Origin: a virus
IMG/VR virus record: IMGVR_UViG_3300045009_000035
Location: 1-41,260 of that record
Reading direction: 5' to 3' (one strand)
Length of the DNA stretch: 41,260 nt
The notes below the pieces were generated by a model. That model was not told the origin of the DNA and ran no database searches. It saw only the letters and a program-made list of their open reading frames with translations. Position 1 is the stretch's first letter, and each line of letters starts with the position of its first letter. Made by a program: the position numbers and the translations under genes. This document shows positions 25,337-30,694 of this stretch, piece by piece.

Positions 25337-26233
25337 ATGCGTTACAACGTCGGCAGAATGCGGCGTCCCATGCGCAGTTGCGCAACGTCGCAGCTCGTCG
25401 GGTTCGTCGCATTGGAGGGTGGCCCGTACATCCCTGAGATTCTCGTTGTTGCCGCTGGTGGCGGCGGCGGCGGAACGACCAACAATCAGTATGGCGCTGG
25501 CGGCGGTGGTGCTGGTGGGTATGTGTTCAGCAATTCGCTGACGCTTGTGCCAGGTAGCACATACACCGTGACGATTGGGGTTGGCGGCGGCGGGGCTACT
25601 GGTTCGGCGGCGGGCAGCGATGGCGGCAGCAGCAGTTTCACGGGTCTCACGACGGCTGTTGGTGGCGGCGGTGGAGGCCGTGGAAACGGTGCATCGTTGC
25701 CGGGTCGAGCGGGTGGATCGGGCGGTGGTGCTGGTGGGTTTGCCGGGCAGACTGCTGGTACGGCGACATCTGGTCAGGGCAGCAATGGTGGTTCGCCCGG
25801 CGCCGATGCATTCCCGTATCGCGGCGCTGGCGGTGGTGGCGCTACGGCTGCTGGTACAAACGGAAATGCTAGTAGTGGTGCCGGCGGGGCGGGATACACG
25901 TTTCAAGGCGCAACCTATGCAGGCGGTGGTGGCGGCGGTGCGACCAATGTTGGTCGTCCTGCGGGCGGCAGCGGTGTCGGCGGGTCTGGCGGTGACAGCA
26001 TCACGCAAACAGGCAATCCTGGATCTGCTAGCACCGGGTCTGGCGGCGGCGGTGCAGGATGCACTGGTGTTGGATCGGCGACAACGACTGGTGGAGCGGG
26101 CAGCAATGGTGTCGTTGTGATCTGCTATCCCGGCAGCGCCAAGCCCGTTTCCTACACAGGCACGATGACTACGACAACCGCAGGCGGTACTACAAAGCAC
26201 GTTCTCACCACCAGCGGGACATTCACGGCATGA
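25337..26233 (+). CDS. Glycine-rich adhesin-like tail protein
   Basis: A 298-residue protein dominated by Gly runs: VVAAGGGGGG, GAGGGGAGGYVF, TTAVGGGGGGRGNG, GGGGATNVG, GSGGGGAGCTG. The Gly blocks alternate with short strands (YTVTIGVGGGGATG, GAGGAGYTFQGATYAGGG) and the domain ends in SNGVVVICYPG, then a small C-terminal strand domain (TKHVLTTSGTFTA). This resembles Gly-rich domains of phage fibre tips, including T-even gp38-like adhesins that fold as polyglycine sandwiches. It probably sits at the distal fibre and affects host range. The long Gly-codon tracts make the antisense strand open, which explains shadow frames there. Confidence 0.8.
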   Translation: MRYNVGRMRRPMRSCATSQLVGFVALEGGPYIPEILVVAAGGGGGGTTNNQYGAGGGGAGGYVFSNSLTLVPGSTYTVTIGVGGGGATGSAAGSDGGSSSFTGLTTAVGGGGGGRGNGASLPGRAGGSGGGAGGFAGQTAGTATSGQGSNGGSPGADAFPYRGAGGGGATAAGTNGNASSGAGGAGYTFQGATYAGGGGGGATNVGRPAGGSGVGGSGGDSITQTGNPGSASTGSGGGGAGCTGVGSATTTGGAGSNGVVVICYPGSAKPVSYTGTMTTTTAGGTTKHVLTTSGTFTA

Positions 26234-26442
26234 TTTACGCGGCACAGATCGACCAGCGCAACATCGTCATCGATGTCATCGTTGTCGGCGACGAACATGG
26301 CATGGCATGGGTGCAGGACAACCTGCCGGGTCAATGGCTAGAAACGTCATCGTCTATGCGAGGCAAGTTCGCCGCCATCGGCGACGTATATGACCCGGCA
26401 CTAGACATGTTCACGACCCCTGTTGAGTCGGGGCGCGTGTGA
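26233..26442 (+). CDS. Small tail-fibre-associated protein
   Basis: A 69-residue protein starting at the ATG that overlaps the adhesin stop (ATGA). It begins YAAQIDQRNIVIDVIVVGD and continues with NLPGQWLETSS, a Gly/Lys loop and IGDVYDPALDMFTTP. This is the form of a small domain often found alone or at the end of fibre proteins in environmental phages, where the pattern is AQID-x-x-VV-x-VI then YD-x-x-x-D-x-F. It may help assemble the adhesin; no function is proven. Confidence 0.72.
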   Translation: MYAAQIDQRNIVIDVIVVGDEHGMAWVQDNLPGQWLETSSSMRGKFAAIGDVYDPALDMFTTPVESGRV

Positions 26443-26912
26443 GGTGGCTGGTACTAGTTCTGCTCGTCGGTTGCAGCCCTGTGGCTCGCATCGCGGACAG
26501 CACGAACGTCATCCGCGCTGAGGCTCGACTGCTCGTGGACCACGGTCAGGAGGTCGGCGACCAGGTCGTGGTGGACGGCGCTACACGCATCGACGAGGAG
26601 GCGGCGGCGATCCACGGCGAGCTGCCTGCGGTGCAGGACCGCGTGCCGGCGTGGCTGTCAACGCTCAAGTGGTGGGGTATGGCCGTGGCCGGCGTGGCCG
26701 TAGCGTTCATGCTGTGGCAGTCTGGGGCGTTCACGGCTCTGCGCATTGCCATCGGTTGGCTGCCTCGCAAGTCAATGGTGCAGGCCGAGATGGCTGCTGA
26801 TATGCTAGATCCTGCCCGCCCGGAATCCGAGCGGGAGTTTGTGGCGGCGATGCGGGCGCGTGACCCGGCATTTGATGCCGCCTACCGCAAGGTGAAGAAA
26901 GGCAGACAATGA
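26439..26912 (+). CDS. Putative unimolecular spanin / lipoprotein with membrane span
   Basis: A 157-residue protein with GTG start overlapping the previous stop (GTGA). The N-terminus MRWLVLVLLVGCS has a lipobox (L9-V-G-C12) for signal peptidase II. A periplasmic-type charged helix follows (about 20-72). A single membrane span lies at about 78-100 (WWGMAVAGVAVAFMLWQSGA), then about 55 charged residues. An outer-membrane lipid anchor plus an inner-membrane span is the plan of unimolecular spanins such as T1 gp11, which fuse the two membranes at lysis. The long tail after the span is unusual for that family, so this call is tentative. It implies a Gram-negative host. Confidence 0.6.
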   Translation: MRWLVLVLLVGCSPVARIADSTNVIRAEARLLVDHGQEVGDQVVVDGATRIDEEAAAIHGELPAVQDRVPAWLSTLKWWGMAVAGVAVAFMLWQSGAFTALRIAIGWLPRKSMVQAEMAADMLDPARPESEREFVAAMRARDPAFDAAYRKVKKGRQ

Positions 26913-27028
26913 TCCTCGCTAGCGCATTCTCCGACTTCCTTGGCAACCTTTGGTTCGCCGGCCTCGCTCTAGTCATCGGCGTGGCGGCAGGCTGGTTGCT
27001 CCGCGGCAAGTACGGCAACAAGGTCTGA
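26909..27028 (+). CDS. 39-residue single-span membrane peptide
   Basis: A very short gene starting at the ATG that overlaps the previous stop (ATGA). It encodes MILASAFSDFLGNLWFAGLA followed by more hydrophobic residues and the basic tail LRGKYGNKV. One membrane helix (about residues 13-31) with a positively charged C-terminus suggests N-out/C-in insertion. Tight coupling to the spanin-like gene and position just before the late terminator suggest a lysis role such as a small holin or antiholin. Function is inferred from layout only. Confidence 0.62.
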   Translation: MILASAFSDFLGNLWFAGLALVIGVAAGWLLRGKYGNKV

Positions 27029-27051
27029 TCCAAATCCCGCCAGTTGGTGGG

Positions 27052-27086
27052 CAGGCTCGGCGTGATGGCGCCGGGCCTGTTTTATT
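27052..27086 (+). terminator. Rho-independent terminator of the late operon
   Basis: Bases 27052-27062 pair with 27069-27079 (11 pairs, one G-U) around a 6-base loop, followed directly by TTTTATTT. It lies 23 bases after the last late gene. This is a textbook intrinsic terminator for + strand transcription. Confidence 0.85.
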
Positions 27087-27101
27087 TCATGCCAATGGAA
27101 A

Positions 27102-27138
27102 GCCCCCGGCTTCCCGCATCATGCGTTCCGCCGGGGGC
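27102..27138 (-). terminator. Terminator of the early (-) operon
   Basis: Bases 27102-27110 and 27130-27138 form a perfect 9-bp G/C-rich stem. The loop holds a further 4-bp stem (27115-27118 with 27122-27125). On the - strand the stem is followed by TTTCC. It lies 24 bases beyond the stop of the last - strand gene, back to back with the + terminator. Confidence 0.7.
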
Positions 27139-27162
27139 GAGAGAAATGACTGAGACGTCGTG

Positions 27163-27672
27163 TCAGCGTACCCGCAGGCTCGTGCCTCGGGGGAGCAGTG
27201 CGCATCCTGGCACCTGCTCACCAGCCTCAAGCGCAGCGCGAATCGCGTCCTTGTTCGGCTCGCGCTTGAGTACGACGAGCGCGTCATCCATGACTGCGAC
27301 CGCCGTAGGGTCGATCTCCAGCGGCTGCTTGCCGCCGTTCTGTGCCACGCTCAGGCTGAACCGCTCCGTGGCGAGCTTGAGGCGTCCGGTGGTCTCCATA
27401 GCCGACTTGAGGCGGTCCTTGAGGCGCTGTGCCAGGTTTGCGTCGGCGTCGGCGAGCGCACGGATGCGCTTGGCCTCGGCGACACGGGCGTCGGCACGGA
27501 CTTCCAGTTCGCGGATCAGGCCGCAGTAATCGTCGGCCTTCTCCTCAAGGGCTGCGTCGAGGCCTTCAAGGGTGGCGTCGAGTTCAGCCTGCACCTCTGG
27601 GCTGTCAGCGCCCGACTCCATGATGCGGTCGAGGATGTGGGACAGTGTGGTCGTAATTCCGTAGAGCGACAT
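27163..27672 (-). CDS. Siphovirus Gp157-like protein
   Basis: A 169-residue protein. The N-terminus SLYGITTTLSHILDRIMES is followed by a long acidic coiled-coil region (about 25-95, with LEEKADDYCGLIRELEVRAD and RALADADANLAQRLKDRLKS). The C-terminal beta part has TTGRLKLATERFSLSVAQNG, DDALVVLKREPNKDAIRAAL and EAGEQVPGCALL. This order matches the Gp157 family common beside phage recombination genes; in streptococcal phages Gp157 was linked to phage resistance, but its activity is not settled. It is the last gene of the ERF operon. DNA or recombinase partnership is inferred. Confidence 0.8.
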   Translation of the reverse strand: MSLYGITTTLSHILDRIMESGADSPEVQAELDATLEGLDAALEEKADDYCGLIRELEVRADARVAEAKRIRALADADANLAQRLKDRLKSAMETTGRLKLATERFSLSVAQNGGKQPLEIDPTAVAVMDDALVVLKREPNKDAIRAALEAGEQVPGCALLPRGTSLRVR

Positions 27673-27675
27673 GGT

Positions 27676-27960
27676 TTATGCCTTTGCCTTCTTGGTTCGT
27701 GCCTCTGATCGAGCGCGTGTCTTTGCGCGCAGTTCGCGGTGCAACGCGACTAACTCACGGCGGTGCGACTCGGCCTGCGATTTGGATGGGAACGGCGACG
27801 TGTAGTAGGTGACATGGCCGTTTGGAGCGATGCCGACAACCATGTACGTGTACGTATTGGACACGTATGTTTCGTCTGTTCGTGTGGTTTCACCCATGAT
27901 CGGGACCACGGCCACGACATAGCCAAGTGCGGTAGTGCGAATCTGTGGTTTGGGCTTCAT
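27676..27960 (-). CDS. Small unknown protein between ERF and Gp157-like genes
   Basis: A 94-residue protein. The first 60 residues are beta-like (ALGYVVAVVPIMGETTR, TYTYMVVGIAPNGHVTYYTS). The last 35 form a basic helix (SHRRELVALHRELRAKTRAR). The basic tail could bind nucleic acid. It sits 8 bases after the ERF stop and 3 bases before the next gene, so it is co-transcribed with recombination genes. No family recognised. Confidence 0.62.
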   Translation of the reverse strand: MKPKPQIRTTALGYVVAVVPIMGETTRTDETYVSNTYTYMVVGIAPNGHVTYYTSPFPSKSQAESHRRELVALHRELRAKTRARSEARTKKAKA

Positions 27961-27968
27961 CGGTTACC

Positions 27969-28745
27969 TCAGAAGGGGAGTTCGGTGGTAGGTGCGGGCG
28001 ACGGCGCCTGCCAGCGCATGATGGTCAGCGCGCCATCGACACGGGCAAGGTGGACCTTGGCGGTCGAGTCGATGTCATCCTTGGCGAACTGCACGTACTC
28101 CATCACGTCGGTGGTCATCCACGCCTTGCCGTGCGGCCCGTCGAACTGGATGGCGATGGGCTTGCCCTTGCGCTCTGCGACGCGCAGGATAGTGACCTCG
28201 CCCTCCCACTCGTCGGGGTACTCGTCTGCAGGCGGTGTAGGCGCCTTGGCGGGCGTCGTGGGGGCTTCGACGGTGGCGATGGGCCTTGCGACGGGCGCGG
28301 CCTTGGGAGCCGCCTGCGGGGCTGCGGCGGGGCGGTGCGACTCGCGGGGTGCCTGGCGGTCCTGCTCGCCGTCATCGTCCTCCTCGCCGACGATGCCGCA
28401 CACGGCTGCTGCGCTGTAACGACGCAGGTAGGTCACGAGGCTGCCGAGTTGCTGAACCGTGCCGCGTTCCGGGAACGGCATGGACACGGTCTCTGCCATC
28501 CACTCGCCGCTGACGTGCAGCAGGGTGGTCTCGACGGCCACGGTGTTGTTGTCCGTGTTGACGGTCTGCACCAGCGCGAGTCCGTTGCTGGCGAGCGGGA
28601 TGCGCACGGCGTTCAGGATCGCGCCGAGGCTCGCGTAGCGGTTGCGGAAGTGCGGGTTGACACTGTCAAGACGGGGGTTGGTGATGTGGGTATTTGCAGT
28701 CGCCAACGCCTTGGCAAGCTGCCCGATAGAAGCACTCGTTCGCAT
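27969..28745 (-). CDS. erf: ERF-family single-strand annealing protein
   Basis: A 258-residue recombinase of the ERF family, which anneals complementary single strands in phage homologous recombination. The N-terminal domain has SIGQLAKALATANTHITNP, NPHFRNRYASLGAILNAVRI, GLALVQTV and the conserved GTVQQLGSLVTYLRRYSAAA, followed by GIVGEEDDDGE. A Pro/Ala-rich linker leads to a C-terminal part and the acidic end TTELPF, which resembles an SSB tip. Two ATGs lie two codons apart; the second (28745) was chosen because GAGAGG is seven bases from it and only one base from the first. A promoter and inverted repeat sit just upstream. Confidence 0.88.
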   Translation of the reverse strand: MRTSASIGQLAKALATANTHITNPRLDSVNPHFRNRYASLGAILNAVRIPLASNGLALVQTVNTDNNTVAVETTLLHVSGEWMAETVSMPFPERGTVQQLGSLVTYLRRYSAAAVCGIVGEEDDDGEQDRQAPRESHRPAAAPQAAPKAAPVARPIATVEAPTTPAKAPTPPADEYPDEWEGEVTILRVAERKGKPIAIQFDGPHGKAWMTTDVMEYVQFAKDDIDSTAKVHLARVDGALTIMRWQAPSPAPTTELPF

Positions 28746-28765
28746 TGTCATTCCTCTCAAAGAAT

Positions 28766-28784
28766 GTCACGCACCATGCGTGAC
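28766..28784 (-). promoter_or_regulatory. Inverted repeat at the start of the ERF transcript
   Basis: A perfect 8-bp inverted repeat (GTCACGCA / TGCGTGAC) with a 3-base centre. It begins about 7 bases after the -10 box, so it is either an operator covering the start point or a hairpin at the very 5' end of the mRNA. The early operon promoter has a similar arrangement. Confidence 0.6.
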
Positions 28785-28790
28785 GTGCGG

Positions 28791-28819
28791 ACTGTATACG
28801 CCGCAATATAGTCTGTCAA
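28791..28819 (-). promoter_or_regulatory. Sigma70-like promoter for the ERF operon
   Basis: On the - strand TTGACA (28819-28814), a 17-base spacer and TACAGT (28796-28791). TATACA at 15-base spacing is an alternative -10. The -35 box overlaps the RusA stop codon, so the ERF-Gp157 group can be transcribed separately from the upstream early genes. It shares TTGACA and a G-rich ...AGTCC end with the promoter at 34241. Confidence 0.65.
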
Positions 28820-29241
28820 CGGGCAGCGTAAGAAATCGTGACAACAGTTTCTGACTTGTCGCCGAATCGTTTCATCGCGTTGAGGTATATGACCTGGCTG
28901 TCATCGCGGTAGATCACCCCGGTCAGCCCGTCGAGCAGTGCGCGGCACAACTTGTCAAGGTCAGGCTTTCCGGGCGACATTGGCGCTGATGCCTTGACCG
29001 CGCCGGCAGCAGTCTTGTGACTCTTTGGGCGCTCGATAACAAACTCGGCACTAACGGTCACGTCGCACTCAACTGGGGCGCTTGTGAACGCACGGCCAGC
29101 CTCATAGGCCACGACGGCCCGCCACGGTTTGACCCGCTTGCTTGACTCGATCAGCACTGTTCGCCCGTTGCGCAGGCGCACCATCCGCTTGCTGCCCTGT
29201 GGCGCAGCCAAGCCGGGCACGACGAACTCAATGACCGGCAA
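28816..29241 (-). CDS. rusA: RusA-type Holliday junction resolvase
   Basis: A 141-residue endonuclease resembling RusA, which cuts four-way DNA junctions. The N-terminus has FVVPGLAAPQGSKRMVRLRN (the family VPG-x-PAPKGR-like start). The catalytic region is PGKPDLDKLCRALLDGLTGV with Asp94 and Asp96, then YRDDSQV with Asp113 and Asp114; these acids bind the metal ion in known RusA proteins. Length is slightly above the E. coli enzyme. It probably resolves recombination or replication intermediates before packaging. The ATG overlaps the upstream gene by 14 bases. Confidence 0.9.
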   Translation of the reverse strand: MPVIEFVVPGLAAPQGSKRMVRLRNGRTVLIESSKRVKPWRAVVAYEAGRAFTSAPVECDVTVSAEFVIERPKSHKTAAGAVKASAPMSPGKPDLDKLCRALLDGLTGVIYRDDSQVIYLNAMKRFGDKSETVVTISYAAR

Positions 29242-29413
29242 GGTGCGCCTTCAGTTGCTGCTTGGTGGTATTCACGTCACGCATTGCTAGTGCCAATTCC
29301 ATCCGCAGGTGGACGATCATGTCGCGGCATTCAATCAGCAGCGGGCCGGGCGAGGGATGCGCGTCGATTCGCTCGACGATGTCATCCTCTGTTTCGCCCG
29401 GTGACGTCTGCAT
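29228..29413 (-). CDS. Small acidic-helical early protein
   Basis: A 61-residue protein, probably all helical: TEDDIVERIDAHPSPGPL, then IECRDMIVHLRMELALAMRD and a Lys/Gln tail. It overlaps the upstream stop by one base (TAATG) and the RusA start by 14 bases, so it is translated in a coupled series. No motif or family recognised. Confidence 0.6.
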   Translation of the reverse strand: MQTSPGETEDDIVERIDAHPSPGPLLIECRDMIVHLRMELALAMRDVNTTKQQLKAHLAGH

Positions 29414-29676
29414 TACACGTCCCTTAGTCCGTCAAGAAGGCGTGACAGCCTTGTTTGTGTTGCGGCTAGGTGCGCACGTGCTTGCATCTCGCGGACACGA
29501 ATGTCCTTGATTTCCTCCTCAAGCAGACTTGCCTGCACGATGCAACCTGACACAAATACCCTGCACTCCCGGAGGAGCGTCAGGGCATCGAGGTCAGGCG
29601 CATTGCCTGCAACGTAGGCATCAATGCGCGCTAGCAGTGTCTTCGATTCGCTCGTGTGCATCATCGTTCTCGGCAT
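29413..29676 (-). CDS. Small helical early protein
   Basis: An 87-residue protein with helices (KTLLARIDAYVAGNAPDLDA, LLRECRVFVSGCIVQASLLE, EMQARAHLAATQTRLSRLLD). It resembles the following 61-residue product in layout, suggesting the two could be diverged relatives. Three start codons are possible (29676, 29664, 29661); all overlap the HTH gene upstream. No ribosome site clearly decides between them. Function unknown. Confidence 0.58.
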   Translation of the reverse strand: MPRTMMHTSESKTLLARIDAYVAGNAPDLDALTLLRECRVFVSGCIVQASLLEEEIKDIRVREMQARAHLAATQTRLSRLLDGLRDV

Positions 29677-29812
29677 GGCGTGACCCGTTCACGATACGGC
29701 ATACCGCGCTGCGTGACACTGTGTAACGCTTGGCAATTTCGCCCTGCGGTTCACCATTAGCAACAGCTTGACGAATGGCTTCAACCGTTTCCTTGTCAAT
29801 TCGCTTCGGCAT
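29621..29812 (-). CDS. Small helix-turn-helix DNA-binding protein
   Basis: A 63-residue protein starting MPKRIDKETVEAIRQAVANG. A helix-turn-helix of the recombinase/homeodomain-like kind lies at about residues 24-42 (GEIAKRYTVSRSAVCRIVNG), with the usual EIA, small-residue turn and S-x-x-V-x-R-I recognition helix. A short acidic tail follows. It could regulate the early promoters or be an orphan DNA-binding module of the type attached to HNH endonucleases. The start at 29812 was preferred over 29833, which has extra unconserved-looking residues. It overlaps the CsrA-like gene by 17 bases. Confidence 0.7.
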   Translation of the reverse strand: MPKRIDKETVEAIRQAVANGEPQGEIAKRYTVSRSAVCRIVNGSRHAENDDAHERIEDTASAH

Positions 29813-29993
29813 CGTTGTCCTCCACATGCTCACGAATCACCCTGATCTCGCGTGGTGCGCACACGCGCACCTTAGTCCGCGCCTTCCCGAGCAGTTGGAT
29901 CACGGCCAGCACATGACCGTCGATCATCAGCACGGCATCCTCGTCCTGGCTGATCGCCAGACACACCTTCGTGAAGTTCTTCGGCATCTCCAT
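29796..29993 (-). CDS. csrA: CsrA/RsmA-like RNA-binding regulator
   Basis: A 65-residue protein, the usual CsrA length. It fits the CsrA strand order: VCLAISQDEDAVLMIDG (beta 1-2, where CsrA has L-x-L-T-R-x-x-G-E-x-x-x-I-G), VLAVIQLLG (beta 3), TKVRVCAPREIRVIREHVED (beta 4-5 and the AP-x-x-I-x-V-x-R-E-E signature). Arg54 occupies the place of the key RNA-binding arginine (R44 in E. coli). The N-terminal strand is the most diverged part. CsrA dimers bind GGA in hairpin loops and over ribosome sites to control translation. AAGGAAGG seven bases before the ATG at 29993 supports this start. It lies in the early operon, so it may act on early phage mRNA or host mRNA. Family call is from motif pattern only. 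Confidence 0.72.
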   Translation of the reverse strand: MEMPKNFTKVCLAISQDEDAVLMIDGHVLAVIQLLGKARTKVRVCAPREIRVIREHVEDNDAEAN

Positions 29994-30210
29994 TGCAGCA
30001 CCTTCCTTGGTTGAGTTCTTCGACCAGTGCTTCCATAGCACTGAGCATGTTGTGTGCTCGGTTTGACCACTCGTCAACAGCGTCGGGCGCACCTACGGAC
30101 AGATCGGCAACCTTGGCGCGCAGCCTGCAGATTTCGGCGGCAGCCTTCATGCAGTCGGCATCCGTCATCCAGGTTGCGACACGGTACAGCCTGTCAACAA
30201 TGTCGCTCAT
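29872..30210 (-). CDS. Small early protein overlapping the CsrA-like gene
   Basis: A 112-residue frame. The first 65 residues look genuine (SDIVDRLYRVATWMTDADCM, KAAAEICRLRAKVADL, MLSAMEALVEELNQG), a pattern seen in many small phage helical proteins. The last 40 residues (GCRADDRRSCAGRDPT) look like an out-of-frame reading of the CsrA-like gene, which this frame overlaps by 122 bases. Either the tail is tolerated junk or the original stop was lost. The start overlaps the previous stop (ATGA). Confidence 0.58.
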   Translation of the reverse strand: MSDIVDRLYRVATWMTDADCMKAAAEICRLRAKVADLSVGAPDAVDEWSNRAHNMLSAMEALVEELNQGRCCNGDAEELHEGVSGDQPGRGCRADDRRSCAGRDPTAREGAD

Positions 30211-30422
30211 GCGTCCCTCGCTTCGTGTTCTTGGATGGCCGACAACAGCTTGACCATGCGTTCCTTTAGGTGCTTGACCTCCGCGGCAAGCCGTTCAATC
30301 TCAGCTGCAGCCTCTGCACGTTCGTTGTTGCCGCGCTCTGACATAGTCGCCCACGGGATGCGCAGGCGTTGAACGATTGGCAGATTGCGCTGCATGGCAC
30401 GGGTGGCGTGTTCTTGGTTCAT
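30207..30422 (-). CDS. Small coiled-coil early protein
   Basis: A 71-residue protein from the ATG at 30422, two bases after the stop of the SSB-tip protein. The first 25 residues are basic (ATRAMQRNLPIVQRLRIPW). The rest is a strong coiled coil (AEAAAEIERLAAEVKHLKER, then MVKLLSAIQEHEARD). A longer upstream reading overlaps the previous gene and is not credible. Function unknown. Confidence 0.6.
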   Translation of the reverse strand: MNQEHATRAMQRNLPIVQRLRIPWATMSERGNNERAEAAAEIERLAAEVKHLKERMVKLLSAIQEHEARDA

Positions 30423-30424
30423 GA

Positions 30425-30694
30425 CTAAAATGGGATGTCGGTGTCTGGGGTCGGGGTGTGCGGACGCGGAGACGGACGGGCAGCCGGCGCGGCTCGCGGA
30501 GCCTCTGCCTGCTCGCGTGGCTCGCTGAACTTGAGCGACAGGAACTCGGTCCCCTTGCTTGAGGTCTTGACCCATGCAGCGATATCAACCATGCGACCGT
30601 TGATCATCGCGTTGCCTCGCCAGTCCGGCTGGCGTTCGTGTTGTTTGCGGTTGGGGAACAACGCCCCGCTGTCATCCTTCGGTTCGTACGGCAT
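30425..30694 (-). CDS. Small protein with SSB-like acidic tip
   Basis: An 89-residue protein. The N-terminal half has MPYEPKDDSGALFPNRK, PDWRGNAMINGRMVDIAAWV and KTSSKGTEFLSLKFSE, a small beta domain seen in many phages and sometimes annotated as DUF736-like or single-strand-binding-like. A Pro/Ala/Arg-rich linker ends in TPDTDIPF, nearly identical to the C-terminal tip of bacterial SSB (DDDIPF), which docks host repair and replication proteins. The ATG at 30694 was chosen because AAAGGA is six bases upstream; the longer form from 30718 lies further into the methyltransferase gene. It probably binds ssDNA or mimics SSB. Confidence 0.72.
   Translation of the reverse strand: MPYEPKDDSGALFPNRKQHERQPDWRGNAMINGRMVDIAAWVKTSSKGTEFLSLKFSEPREQAEAPRAAPAARPSPRPHTPTPDTDIPF

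Noticed and set aside
25440-26110. Gly-codon repeats as a CRISPR or satellite array
   Set aside because: Repeats are irregular and in frame, explained by the Gly-rich adhesin. No direct repeat/spacer structure was seen anywhere in the window.
24848-26245. 465-residue - strand Ser/Arg/Thr-rich frame
   Set aside because: Antisense reading of Gly-rich and Thr-rich codons in the adhesin region; low complexity and no start signal.
30207-30575. 122-residue form of the coiled-coil protein
   Set aside because: The extra 51 residues are a frame-shifted reading of the upstream SSB-tip gene.
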